Assembly (NCBI RefSeq): GCF_014164585.1
Contig: NZ_JACJFM010000014.1
Location: 54,022 to 118,021, forward strand
Direction of reading: 5' to 3'
DNA from: Oceanospirillum sediminis
GTDB lineage: Bacteria; Pseudomonadota; Gammaproteobacteria; Pseudomonadales; Halomonadaceae
Length of the DNA stretch: 64,000 nt
Of the stretch, positions 1 through 8,277 are shown piece after piece. The notes under the pieces were generated by a model. It had not been told where the DNA came from and made no database searches. It saw only the letters and a program-made list of their open reading frames with translations. Within the stretch, counting starts at the first letter, position 1; each line of letters starts with the position of its first letter. Made by a program: the position numbers and the translations under genes.

Positions 1-357
1 GCTGCAACTGAGGTTGCAACCGGTGTTCACGTTCAGCACCAGAGTGTTCAATGGAAATTCATTGATCTGGCTAACCGCAATTTCGCGGGTTAATGCTTTT
101 GAACCATCACTGATCAGCTCCAGTGACAGCATTTCACGAATCACTTCCTGTACCTGATGTTCAGGAAATGTCTCTGCCAGCCGGGTAACCAGCATAGTTG
201 CGGTTAAATCCGGTGTCTGGCGTAGTTCATGGATCAGACGTTCGGTCAGGTCATCCAGTTCAAACAGACTGCTGGTAGGGATATGAAACAGCAGGGATTT
301 ACTGTCCACATCCACCAGATGCAGGTTCTGTTCAACCAGTCTGAGTTGAGCACCCAT
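1..357 (-). CDS. qhpD: QhpD, radical SAM maturase of quinohemoprotein amine dehydrogenase (partial)
   Basis: Only the first 119 codons are inside the window; the gene continues past base 1. The ATG at 355-357 has a GAGGAG ribosome site about 8 nt upstream. The fragment has an N-terminal helical region and ends in NTGCNLSCS, the beginning of a CxxxCxxC radical-SAM iron-sulfur motif (Cys114 and Cys118 visible; the third Cys would lie outside). In this family QhpD forms the intrapeptidyl thioether cross-links in the small gamma subunit of the amine dehydrogenase. It follows qhpA on the same strand after about 110 nt, which matches the order of known qhp clusters. The identification rests on the motif and neighbour together. 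Confidence 0.8.
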   Translation of the reverse strand, partial: MGAQLRLVEQNLHLVDVDSKSLLFHIPTSSLFELDDLTERLIHELRQTPDLTATMLVTRLAETFPEHQVQEVIREMLSLELISDGSKALTREIAVSQINEFPLNTLVLNVNTGCNLSCS

Positions 358-467
358 AAGCTGACTCCTCTGTTCTGTTTTCGGGCTCACGGGTAACAGC
401 ACTGTCAGATACTCTGAGAGAATCAGGTGCGCCGTGAGATTGTTCAGATATTCAGATTTAAATCAGC

Positions 468-2123
468 CTATGGCAGCGGTGGGTTATTCCAGCGCTGAAC
501 GGTGACAATTAACTGGCCATCACCCGTCAGTTTTTGCCCTCCGTCTTTAACACTGGCAACCACTTTCAGGTTACCCGCATTATTCGTGGACATACGACGT
601 TCAGGATTAGGCCCGGCAGATGCGGTAGTAAACATGCCTGTGCTGGCGTTCATGCGGCCAGTAAAGTGGACATCATTATCTGCTTTCGCCTGCGCATCAA
701 ATGGCTCAACATGCCATTTAGCCGGGACATAACCAATGCGCAGATCATCCGCGGTACCGGGTTTACCATCAGCACCACTGGCCCAGGCTTCGGCCTGGAA
801 ATGAGCATTATATTTCGGCGTTGAACCGCCATTACCACCCACACGGGCCACCGAATATTCAGGAACCACTTTGACAGAGCTGATGCGGTCATAAACGGTC
901 AACGATGCACCACCGGCCTGGCCTACAGTCACCTGACGAGCACCAGGTTCAGAGTCTTTAGCGGCGCGGACCTGAAGAACCAGCTTGTTGGCATCCCGGA
1001 GTACCACTTTCTCAACCGACACCCCTTCGCCCAGAGAAACATCTGTGCCCAGATTATTCCCCACCAGAGTAATGGTCTGACGCGTACCGGCTTTAATATA
1101 AGCAGGCTGAACCGCGATCAGATCAGGCTGGCTTTGCTGGCGAACCGCAGAGAAATCCATACCCATTTCATCATGCACAGCGGCAAACATTCTGCCAGTC
1201 AGCTGATCTCCCTCTTTGGAAGCCGCAAACACCTGGCGCATTTTGATTTTTTCCTGCCCCACACCTTCAAAGGTCAGGTTGGCACGCCACTCGTAACCGG
1301 TGTAAACAATGGCGCTGCCCTTACCTTTCAAAGGTGATCCATCGGCATACTGGCCAGTAATTCTGACCTGATACTCATCATTTCCGGCAGAAGTAATCTG
1401 CATCTGGCCATGAACATCGCCTTTACCCGGCATCTGTCCGGCAAAACTCCAGCTACCGCCCAGTTCAGGTTTATCAGTTTGTTGCCATTGCTGCCAGCTC
1501 TGGGATTTCAACGGATAATCCTTCGCCAGTGCAGGCACCATATTATTCAGAGCCAGCTCAAACCATTCTCTGTCACGGGATAAGGCCTGATACTCAAGAG
1601 ACGGCCATTGCCCCAGATGGAAATGCACCAGATGTTCCCATTCACCAGCAGGACGACGCTGCAAAGCCACACGGGCACCCGAGTGACAACGGGCGCACAT
1701 CTCAGCAAATTCCGCTGAATCAAAACTCTCCATGGTATTCAGACGACGTTCCATGGCATAACGGCTGCCCGCTGTTTCTTCAGGAGCCAGCCCCTGTTTA
1801 TCAGACAGATATTTAACCAGAGTACGGCGATCTTCATTACTGATCTGTAATCCATGCATAATCTGCATCCGGGCAATCGTCATCAGCCAGCCTTCAGGGG
1901 TTTTACGCTGGTGACTGATACGACTGAATTGCGCGGGTTCTGCCTGCTGTTCGCTATGGCAGGCCAGACAGTTAGAGCGAATAATGCTCTCTGCTTTTTC
2001 GGTCAGTGCATCGGAAGCACTGTTAGCGACACCTGCCCATGTCATACCACAAGCAGCAATGCCAGCTGCAAGAGGCGTTTTCCTGAGCAGAAGGTTCAGG
2101 CGAGATAACTTCGGAAATTTCAT
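468..2123 (-). CDS. qhpA: quinohemoprotein amine dehydrogenase alpha subunit (di-haem)
   Basis: Catalyses, with the beta and CTQ-bearing gamma subunits, periplasmic oxidation of primary amines to aldehyde and ammonia. I place the start at the ATG at 2121-2123 (AAAGGAGT about 10 nt upstream), not at a start further upstream, because it gives a clean signal peptide (positively charged start, hydrophobic stretch to about residue 35). The 551-residue product has two haem c sites, CLACH at 52-56 and CARCH at 143-147. A long beta-rich C-terminal part with immunoglobulin-like domains follows, typical of this subunit. qhpD follows immediately downstream. A sigma-54 promoter lies upstream at 2200-2214. 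Substrate cannot be read from sequence; butylamine, benzylamine and phenethylamine are known for the family. Confidence 0.9.
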   Translation of the reverse strand: MKFPKLSRLNLLLRKTPLAAGIAACGMTWAGVANSASDALTEKAESIIRSNCLACHSEQQAEPAQFSRISHQRKTPEGWLMTIARMQIMHGLQISNEDRRTLVKYLSDKQGLAPEETAGSRYAMERRLNTMESFDSAEFAEMCARCHSGARVALQRRPAGEWEHLVHFHLGQWPSLEYQALSRDREWFELALNNMVPALAKDYPLKSQSWQQWQQTDKPELGGSWSFAGQMPGKGDVHGQMQITSAGNDEYQVRITGQYADGSPLKGKGSAIVYTGYEWRANLTFEGVGQEKIKMRQVFAASKEGDQLTGRMFAAVHDEMGMDFSAVRQQSQPDLIAVQPAYIKAGTRQTITLVGNNLGTDVSLGEGVSVEKVVLRDANKLVLQVRAAKDSEPGARQVTVGQAGGASLTVYDRISSVKVVPEYSVARVGGNGGSTPKYNAHFQAEAWASGADGKPGTADDLRIGYVPAKWHVEPFDAQAKADNDVHFTGRMNASTGMFTTASAGPNPERRMSTNNAGNLKVVASVKDGGQKLTGDGQLIVTVQRWNNPPLP

Positions 2124-2198
2124 CAAGGCCAGACTCCTTTTATTGTTTATTTTGTCCACGAGCGAAGACTCGTTGTGTTCTAACCCACAGAACTCATG

Positions 2199-2214
2199 AG
2201 CATGGCCTGTGCCA
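2199..2214 (-). promoter_or_regulatory. sigma-54 promoter of qhpA
   Basis: On the minus strand the sequence reads TGGCAC-AGGCC-ATGCT. It keeps the invariant GG and GC dinucleotides ten bases apart (consensus TGGCAC-N5-TTGCW, one mismatch). The predicted transcription start is near 2188, giving a leader of about 65 nt before the qhpA start codon. Confidence 0.75.
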
Positions 2215-2360
2215 CAATGGTAATTTCTATATATTTCAGACAGATGAGTAAAAAACGATACTGACACTGGCGTTTCAGCACTGTTTTATTCCGCGACACT
2301 TTGCACCTGCCCTGTTCAAAAATGTGACACTTGTTCCAATAAGCGATACAGATAGCATCG

Positions 2361-2412
2361 GCTTATTAGCAACGCGGACCAGACGCTTATCAACGCGGAA
2401 CCAGGTGCTTAT
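2361..2412. repeat. direct repeats between divergent sigma-54 promoters (candidate enhancer sites)
   Basis: Three GCTTAT hexamers begin at 2361, 2385 and 2407 (steps of 24 and 22 bp). The first two are followed by nearly the same sequence (AACGCGGA then CCAG). An inverted ATAAGC lies at 2339-2344. The array sits about 150-200 bp upstream of both sigma-54 promoters, the usual distance for activator binding. The function is inferred. Confidence 0.45.
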
Positions 2413-2454
2413 CTATGCAGTGGCTATAAATCGAAGATTACCGTTCTCTTAAGA

Positions 2455-2520
2455 CTGTTTCACTGAACACATCAACTGATCCATTTCTGAACACCTGTCT
2501 CATAGTGAAACACTGAACAC
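2455..2520. repeat. CTGAACAC triple repeat upstream of aldehyde dehydrogenase promoter
   Basis: CTGAACAC occurs at 2463-2470, 2487-2494 and 2513-2520 (steps of 24 and 26 bp). The outer copies form partly palindromic contexts: TGTTTCACTGAACA, and GTGAAACACTGAACAC at 2505-2520. The sites lie about 70-130 bp before the sigma-54 promoter at 2592, consistent with an upstream activating sequence. Confidence 0.4.
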
Positions 2521-2591
2521 TGACACCCAATGGCAGCAACAAAAATTAAAATTTCAAACAATATCAAATAGTTAAAACCAATTATTCTGAC

Positions 2592-2607
2592 TGGCACAAG
2601 CCTTGCG
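2592..2607 (+). promoter_or_regulatory. sigma-54 promoter of the aldehyde dehydrogenase gene
   Basis: TGGCAC-AAGCC-TTGCG matches the -24/-12 consensus in all conserved positions, with GG and GC ten bases apart. The predicted start is near 2618, about 90 nt before the ATG at 2708. Confidence 0.85.
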
Positions 2608-2707
2608 CCTATACGGACAGCATCAGATAACACAGGCCCGTGAATAAAAGCCGCTCTCTGATGAAGACGTAACAATGGACAACCAAAAACAATAACAAGG
2701 TGACAAC

Positions 2708-4219
2708 ATGAATAGTCAACATTCCCAGAGCCACTTCTCCGCATCACCTGAAGCCATGGCTTTCATTCAGAAAGAACATCGTTTTCTGATTGGAGATCAA
2801 TGGTTACCTGCTAGTGATGGCGAAACACTGACCGTCTATAATCCTGCTAACGGTGAACAGATCACCCAGGTACCCGCCGGTAAAAAAGAAGATATGGACC
2901 GTGCGGTTGCCATGGCCAGACAGACATTTGACGACTCCGACTGGAGCCGGGTTAAACCCGTGGATCGTCAAAAACGGCTGTGGGATTTCGCCGATCTGAT
3001 TGAAAAAAACGCAAGGCTGCTGGCGGAAATTGAGTCTATAGATAATGGCAAAAGTGTCGTTATCGCAGAGCATGTAGACATTCGTCTTGCCGTCGATTTT
3101 CTGCGCTATATGGCAGGTTTTGCTACAAAAATTGAAGGACGCAGCGTTGATGTCTCTGTCCCTTTTATGCCTGATGCTCAGTTCCACGGCTATACCCGCA
3201 GAGAAGCTGTCGGCGTGGTCGGTGCGATTGTTGCCTGGAACTTCCCTCTGCTACTGGCATGCTGGAAATTAGGTCCGGCACTGGCCACCGGCTGTACAGT
3301 AGTACTGAAGCCTGCAGAAGAAACCCCACTCACCGCTCTTAAACTGGCTGAACTGGCTCTGGAAGCAGGATATCCGCCAGGTGTCGTTAATGTCGTCACC
3401 GGCATAGGCCATGAAGCCGGTGCAGCCCTCTCCCAGCACCCTGACGTGGATAAACTGACGTTTACCGGTTCAACAGAGGTCGGCAAGCTGATCGGTAAGG
3501 CAGCAATGAATTCAATGACACGCGTCACGCTGGAATTGGGCGGTAAATCACCGACGATTGTTCTGCCAGATGCCGATCTTGAAACCGCCGTTCAGGGAGC
3601 CGCAAACGCCATCTTCTTTAACCATGGCCAGGTATGCTGTGCCGGATCTCGTTTGTATGTCCACAAAAAGCATTTTGAAAATGTCGTCGCAGATATTTCC
3701 TCTATTGCCGAGAATATGACACTGGGCTCCGGCCTGAACCCTGATGCCCACATGGGTCCACTGGTTTCTGCCAGACAACAGGAAAGAGTATGCGGCTATA
3801 TTGAACAGGGCCTGCAAAGTGGAGCCACCATCACAACCGGACAATATAAAGCCGATGGTCCGGGGTTCTTTGTTAAACCCACAGTAATGACCAATGTCAA
3901 TCATAATGACAGCGTGGTAAAAGAAGAGATTTTTGGTCCTGTGCTGGTGGCGATGCCATTTGATGATATCGACGAAGCGGTGCGCATTGCTAACGACAGC
4001 CAGTACGGATTGGGAGCCAGCATCTGGTCTAATAATCTGTCTGAAGTGCATCGTATGATTCCCAGAATCAAATCAGGCTCTGTCTGGGTAAACTGCCATA
4101 CAGCACTTGATCCGGCTCTGCCCTTCGGAGGTTTCAAGCAATCTGGCCTGGGACGGGAAATGGGATCAGATGTGATTGAGCATTATACAGAAGTGAAATC
4201 AGTGCTGATGAGTATCTGA
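2708..4219 (+). CDS. feaB: NAD-dependent aldehyde dehydrogenase, phenylacetaldehyde dehydrogenase type
   Basis: A 503-residue cytoplasmic ALDH-superfamily enzyme that oxidises an aldehyde to the acid with NAD(P). Visible features are the nucleotide-binding motif FTGSTEVG, the general-base glutamate in VTLELGGKSP (about residue 276) and the nucleophilic cysteine in GQVCCAGSR (about residue 310). The C-terminal PFGGFKQSG motif is also present. AAGG lies 8 nt before the ATG. It is divergent from the amine dehydrogenase genes and shares sigma-54 control, so it most likely handles the aldehyde made by that enzyme. The N-terminal sequence resembles FeaB/PadA phenylacetaldehyde dehydrogenases, and a phenylacetate pathway lies in the same window. 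The exact substrate is an inference; betaine-aldehyde-type enzymes look similar. Confidence 0.8.
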   Translation: MNSQHSQSHFSASPEAMAFIQKEHRFLIGDQWLPASDGETLTVYNPANGEQITQVPAGKKEDMDRAVAMARQTFDDSDWSRVKPVDRQKRLWDFADLIEKNARLLAEIESIDNGKSVVIAEHVDIRLAVDFLRYMAGFATKIEGRSVDVSVPFMPDAQFHGYTRREAVGVVGAIVAWNFPLLLACWKLGPALATGCTVVLKPAEETPLTALKLAELALEAGYPPGVVNVVTGIGHEAGAALSQHPDVDKLTFTGSTEVGKLIGKAAMNSMTRVTLELGGKSPTIVLPDADLETAVQGAANAIFFNHGQVCCAGSRLYVHKKHFENVVADISSIAENMTLGSGLNPDAHMGPLVSARQQERVCGYIEQGLQSGATITTGQYKADGPGFFVKPTVMTNVNHNDSVVKEEIFGPVLVAMPFDDIDEAVRIANDSQYGLGASIWSNNLSEVHRMIPRIKSGSVWVNCHTALDPALPFGGFKQSGLGREMGSDVIEHYTEVKSVLMSI

Positions 4220-4335
4220 TCTGTTTGAATCTTCTATTCAGAGCCGTACAAAGGCAGTGGATTAAAGTCCATTGCCTTTACGAACGTGCCAGTTCGGGTC
4301 CCTTCTATATGTCAGTGTATTATCCGGTAGCCCGG

Positions 4336-4470
4336 CTATGTTCGGGATCGCTCTCCATCTTTCAACTCAAACACCTGCTCCAGAGTTTGCGCGGTCAGGA
4401 TATTATCTGTCCACCGCTCAAGCTGCTCAGCAGAGCCAGAATGCACTCTGGCCACGGCCTCCCTTAGCGA
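4336..4470 (-). pseudogene. remnant of an Rpn/DUF4351-type protein C-terminus
   Basis: On the minus strand this stretch reads LREAVARV, then EQLERWTDNILTAQTLEQVF, and ends at a stop codon at 4336-4338. That helical pattern is typical of the C-terminal tail of DUF4351 / Rpn-family (PD-(D/E)XK transposase-like) proteins. The frame continues upstream without a recognisable domain or start. The rest of the 580-nt gap between 4220 and 4800 holds only spurious short frames, so I read it as a decayed gene. Confidence 0.35.
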
Positions 4471-4800
4471 TATTCGAAAACGGCGACAGAGCTGGCAGTG
4501 GGAGACGGCGCAATGGGCTTCTGGTCTGCTCTGGAAGAAGCCTGACCCTTAACCCGTCAGCAACGGTGCTGGAGTCATAAGACAGCGAATATCCTGAACG
4601 CAGTACACCTGAACACCAGATTTGACTATAACTCGTCAGAGTTTCAAACTCGCTTATCTTTTAACCTATTGATTATGAGAATAATTCCTATAAAAAATAC
4701 AATAAACTAGGAATTCTGTCTTTTCCTGCTAAAAGTACTCGCCAAGACAGGATCCTCCTATTACCATGCACGCCAAACCCATTTAAAGAAGTAATATTTT

Positions 4801-5136
4801 ATGTCTCTTCCTCCTTGCCCGAAATGCAACTCTGAATACGTTTATCAGGATCAGGAACTGCTAATATGTCCGGAATGTGCGCATGAATGGAACCCGTCGG
4901 AGTCTGCTGAAGAAGATAAGCTGGATATCAGAGATGCTAATGGCAGCCAACTGAATGAAGGCGATAAGGTCACTCTGATTAAAGATCTGAAAGTAAAAGG
5001 CAGTTCTCAGGTGTTGAAGATTGGCACCAAAGCACTGATCAAAAGAATGGTTGAAGGTAAAGATCACCAACTGGACTGTAAAGTGGACGGTGCAGGCGAT
5101 ATGATGGTCACCGCACAGTTTGTCAAAAAAGCTTAA
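4801..5136 (+). CDS. yjdM: YjdM/PhnA-like zinc-ribbon protein
   Basis: A 111-residue protein with an N-terminal zinc ribbon ([10 protein letters not shown] about residues 6-15, then CPEC near 23-26). The C-terminal beta-barrel part ([16 protein letters not shown] onward) is the PhnA/YjdM family domain. Length and both domains match the full-length family. Despite the old name PhnA, the family is not the phosphonoacetate hydrolase and its role is unknown. The gene stands alone and converges on the SpoIIAA-like gene. An unusual long inverted repeat follows at 5168-5233. Confidence 0.88.
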   Translation: MSLPPCPKCNSEYVYQDQELLICPECAHEWNPSESAEEDKLDIRDANGSQLNEGDKVTLIKDLKVKGSSQVLKIGTKALIKRMVEGKDHQLDCKVDGAGDMMVTAQFVKKA

Positions 5137-5167
5137 GCCCAGAGTAGAATCTGATTGAGTGAAACAG

Positions 5168-5233
5168 GTAAGAAAGTGTTGCTGGCGAATCATTGATAGT
5201 TTGCGATCAGAGTAGCACAGCCCACTTTCTTAC
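5168..5233. repeat. long inverted repeat after yjdM
   Basis: GTAAGAAAGTG at 5168-5178 is perfectly complementary to CACTTTCTTAC at 5223-5233. After a small internal loop, GCTG and CAGC extend the stem. The loop is about 40 nt. It lies between two convergent genes but lacks a terminal U-run, so it is not a classical terminator. Confidence 0.6.
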
Positions 5234-5321
5234 TTAGCCCCTATTGTTCAGATTTCTGAATGCTCTGACAACCGCGCTATTAATTATGAACGATGGCCTG
5301 CCGATTAAAGCTATTTCCGAA

Positions 5322-5690
5322 TCAGCCATCATCTGCCAGAAATGACACGGCCTGATCTTTTTCTTCCATGATGAAGCTGCACAACTTTGTATGCGGTAGC
5401 AGCTTATCTTCCAGCTCAACCACTCTATGCAGCCATTGTTTATCAGTAATCACAACCACTTTATGAATATCAGATATTCCCTGCCTGATCAGAAATTTAA
5501 TTTTTTCCAGCATCGCCTCAAATTCGACACCGCCCAGGCTTTCAACTTCCTGGTAGAGATATACTTCGCCAAACTGATCAATTCTGCCTGCGATAGTCTT
5601 AAGTACATCGTGCATTTCACCCTGACTGATTTTCCCTGAGATCCGGTAAGCCACAGCCTTCTCTACTCCGATATCCAGATATTCAATCAT
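5322..5690 (-). CDS. SpoIIAA-like (STAS-related) protein
   Basis: A 122-residue protein with the alternating beta/alpha pattern of the SpoIIAA-like family: an AYRISGKIS strand, then EVYLYQEVES, then KVVVITDKQW near residues 77-86. The family is usually a single-domain cytoplasmic protein of this size, sometimes proposed to bind lipid-like ligands, with no confirmed reaction. It starts 25 nt after the lipoprotein hydrolase upstream and is probably cotranscribed with it. Confidence in the fold is good and in the function low. Confidence 0.7.
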   Translation of the reverse strand: MIEYLDIGVEKAVAYRISGKISQGEMHDVLKTIAGRIDQFGEVYLYQEVESLGGVEFEAMLEKIKFLIRQGISDIHKVVVITDKQWLHRVVELEDKLLPHTKLCSFIMEEKDQAVSFLADDG

Positions 5691-5715
5691 GTCATCTTCC
5701 TCCTGAAACCTTAAC

Positions 5716-6885
5716 TCAGATAGTCAGTACCTTCTTCATTACAGCCATTGTTTCTTTAAAATACGGATTCCAGCTGAGACGTGCGTGTATTTTCCCTTTT
5801 TCCTGATAACCCCAGCCAGAGTACCAGACTTCTTCTCCCTGACGGCAAAGCTGTTCCTGTGCTTCTTGCTGACCATTACTGCACATTCTGAAGCGGCCAT
5901 TAATACCATAGTGAGCATTGCCTGGTTTATAAAGCATACTCATATGAGATCCGGCGCTGATTCTCTGTTCCGGTAAACGCATAGAAAACTGATTAAGACC
6001 ATCTACTGCAGGCTGATATTCACCAAACCAGGCAAGCTGTTTCCCCGAATGGCTGAAACTGTTCTGATATAACTCAAGAGCGGTCAGTGTATCAATCACA
6101 CTATCGCCTTCACTGATCGCCATAAACACCGGAATATCCAGTGTCTTTTCTGATAGTCGATCCCGAACCAGACTGGATGTTTCGTAATAAACCGCAGCGC
6201 CATTCATTGGCAGAGAATCATACTTAGCAATATTTTCTTCCGGATCTTCATCCGCCCAATCAACAAAAAGGCTTATCACAGGTGCAAAACGCACCAAATT
6301 ATTATCTGGTTTGAATGCCGGAGAGAACAATAACAGACCATCCACATTGGTATTCTCGCTGGCTTCTATCGTGACCAGGTTGGCACCTGTGGAATACCCT
6401 CCTAACCAGAGTTCATCGTACTTACTGGCTAGCAGTTCGGTATGATGTTTTACGATGCCTGTCCAGTCTTCCAGTGTGGGCAACATCAGATCAGCAGCCT
6501 TACTGCCATGCCCGGGTAACAGTAGTGTTCGCACCAAAAAGCCTTGCTGTACCAACTGTTCAGCAATATCAATAAAAGAATAAGGGGAATCACTCAGACC
6601 ATGAACCAGTAAAACCGCTTTGCCATTGGGTTGTTCAGGAATCCGCTCAAATGGCATATTAATCGAAATTTCCATTTCAGGATCATTACTCAGAAAGTTC
6701 CGATTCTCTCTCAGCCATTGTTCATTATCTGCAATATACTGTTGAAAATCTGCCTGCATGTATTCAGGTAAACTGGCCGATGGCTGTTTCTCAGATTGTA
6801 CCTGTTTTTGGCTACAGGCCATCATCAGCGCAGTAGAAGCCAGAATAAAGGAGAGCTTTTTCTTAGAGATTGCAGTGGTACTCAT
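5716..6885 (-). CDS. alpha/beta-hydrolase lipoprotein
   Basis: A 389-residue predicted lipoprotein. The signal peptide ends in a lipobox (ALMMAC, Cys about 24), so the enzyme is probably anchored in the outer or inner membrane facing the periplasm. The serine hydrolase fold shows VLLVHGLSDSPYS (oxyanion region), TLLLPGHG and the nucleophile elbow GGYSTG. Later Asp (SEGDSVID) and His (GSHMSML) motifs could complete the triad. The serine aminopeptidase / monoacylglycerol lipase group (S33) fits best; the substrate is unknown. Probably first gene of an operon with the SpoIIAA-like gene. Confidence 0.75.
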   Translation of the reverse strand: MSTTAISKKKLSFILASTALMMACSQKQVQSEKQPSASLPEYMQADFQQYIADNEQWLRENRNFLSNDPEMEISINMPFERIPEQPNGKAVLLVHGLSDSPYSFIDIAEQLVQQGFLVRTLLLPGHGSKAADLMLPTLEDWTGIVKHHTELLASKYDELWLGGYSTGANLVTIEASENTNVDGLLLFSPAFKPDNNLVRFAPVISLFVDWADEDPEENIAKYDSLPMNGAAVYYETSSLVRDRLSEKTLDIPVFMAISEGDSVIDTLTALELYQNSFSHSGKQLAWFGEYQPAVDGLNQFSMRLPEQRISAGSHMSMLYKPGNAHYGINGRFRMCSNGQQEAQEQLCRQGEEVWYSGWGYQEKGKIHARLSWNPYFKETMAVMKKVLTI

Positions 6886-7063
6886 AACATAATCCGAGAC
6901 AGATCATGCCACTTCCTCTTAACCCGACAGAATTGAAAGGTTGTAGCATGATTGAAATAAAGGTAGCAAGCCAAATAGCAACGCACGATAAGTGTATGAC
7001 AACTGTAAGCTCAGATATGTCAATAAAATGTAAGGCACTGTACGAACGTTTTCTTCGTCTGTA

Positions 7064-7516
7064 CTAACCTTTTGTCGGGCAGGCTTTACCCAGCACAACC
7101 TGTTGCTTCATTTCAGAATAACCCAGTTGCTGATAAAACCGATGGGCGTCTTTGCGAATAGCATTAGCCCTGATTCGATATTCATCGACATACTGGCTTA
7201 GCCATTGCTCCGCGACTACCACCAGTAGCTTACCAATGCCCCGCCCTCTGGCCTGCTGATTAACGACCAGGCTGACTATTTCGCCTTTTATTCCTTCCGC
7301 CAGCCTGATATCCAGTATTGCGGCGACACAACCGCAGACAAGGCCTGCATCTTCGGCAATAAAAACTTCCCCACCCTGATTTCTTACCTGCTGAATATTA
7401 TCGCTAAGGCTCTGTCGGGAGTGCTCATAACCCAGCTGATTCATCAGGGCGATCAAAGCGGTAAGATCTCTTTCTTCATATACCCGGCGGCATACCGGCT
7501 TCTTATCAGACTCCAT
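7064..7516 (-). CDS. GNAT-family N-acetyltransferase
   Basis: A 150-residue single-domain GNAT protein. The acetyl-CoA pyrophosphate-binding motif is QQARGRGIGKLL (about residues 88-99). It is preceded by the strand GEIVSLVV and followed by the C-terminal IRKDAHRFYQQLGY motif (about 121-134), a standard GNAT signature. An unusually strong AGGAGGTG site precedes the ATG. The acceptor is unknown and no neighbour suggests one. Confidence 0.8.
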   Translation of the reverse strand: MESDKKPVCRRVYEERDLTALIALMNQLGYEHSRQSLSDNIQQVRNQGGEVFIAEDAGLVCGCVAAILDIRLAEGIKGEIVSLVVNQQARGRGIGKLLVVVAEQWLSQYVDEYRIRANAIRKDAHRFYQQLGYSEMKQQVVLGKACPTKG

Positions 7517-7786
7517 CTGAACACCTCCTGTTCATCTATCGGTTAGCATCACCTGACAATATCAGAACAGACATTTCATTAAAAATACTGTAAAAATTAC
7601 CAGTAAAATATATACTATCGTTACTGAGCCAGTTTTCAGGTCCAGAAAATATCTATTGCATATCGCCTGGCACCAGGCTTTGTTATCACGAACAACCTGA
7701 AAACAGCCACCCGATGTTAAGTTACCTCTGCCCAGGCGGAGGGCAAAGTACGCAATTCTGTTATCTACCACCCCAAAGGATTTACG

Positions 7787-8194
7787 ATGGATAAGAAACC
7801 TGAAAACCCGGACTCAGATCTGCAGTATCAGTTATCGGAATCTATCAGCGAATGGCTGCAATGTACTGCAATCGTAACGCACACGGATGAAGGCTGGTTT
7901 GTTTCTCTGAATGATCTGAGAAGCAAGGATCCGGTATTGAGAAACAGTTTTAACCTGCTCCGGGCAATGACACGGGATGTTCCCTACTCCTCCCATGAGA
8001 AACTCTTAAGAATCATGCGTAAGGTACATGGTGACTCTGAAGATGTCGTTGTTAGCATCAAAAATGCGATTAAACAGGGTGGTCGCCTGAGAGATACCAC
8101 AACAAACCGGGAGCTTTCTGCTGAAGAAAGCCGTATACATTTTGAAAACTTCCTGGGAGAAGGTGATTCAGAGCCGCCCAAATCGGTTCAGTAA
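7787..8194 (+). CDS. hypothetical protein, soluble, 135 residues
   Basis: I do not recognise a family. The product is hydrophilic, acidic at both ends and helix-rich in the middle (SFNLLRAMTRDVPYSSHEKLLRIMRKVH), without signal peptide or membrane segment. A good intrinsic terminator follows 25 nt after the stop codon, and the frame is open for its whole length while the other frames are short. Both points support a real gene. Confidence 0.6.
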   Translation: MDKKPENPDSDLQYQLSESISEWLQCTAIVTHTDEGWFVSLNDLRSKDPVLRNSFNLLRAMTRDVPYSSHEKLLRIMRKVHGDSEDVVVSIKNAIKQGGRLRDTTTNRELSAEESRIHFENFLGEGDSEPPKSVQ

Positions 8195-8218
8195 CCCCGG
8201 ATATCTAATTCTGTCTGA

Positions 8219-8241
8219 AGCCTCACGGATGTGAGGCTTTT
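8219..8241 (+). terminator. intrinsic terminator of the 7787-8194 gene
   Basis: AGCCTCAC and GTGAGGCT pair across a GGAT loop (stem 8219-8226 / 8231-8238), followed by TTT. Confidence 0.85.
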
Positions 8242-8277
8242 ATCAGCAGGCCTGCAGAACCATTCCGATTACATTGA

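Noticed and set aside
4272..4580. 80- and 102-codon plus-strand frames after the aldehyde dehydrogenase
   Set aside because: Low-complexity, no motif, and the opposite strand gives a better explanation as an old gene remnant.
4801..5136. PhnA as a phosphonate enzyme linked to the phn importer
   Set aside because: The zinc-ribbon YjdM family is not phosphonoacetate hydrolase, and the gene is 8 kb from the importer.
7508..7540. TGAACA...TGTTCA inverted pair before the GNAT gene as another copy of the repeat family
   Set aside because: Only a few bases apart and explained by the AGGAGGTG ribosome site; no 80-bp element is present.
7562..7771. 69-codon minus-strand frame with a hydrophobic C-terminus
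   Set aside because: No ribosome site, poor start, and it lies in a region likely to hold the promoter of the plus-strand gene at 7787. A tiny membrane protein cannot be excluded.
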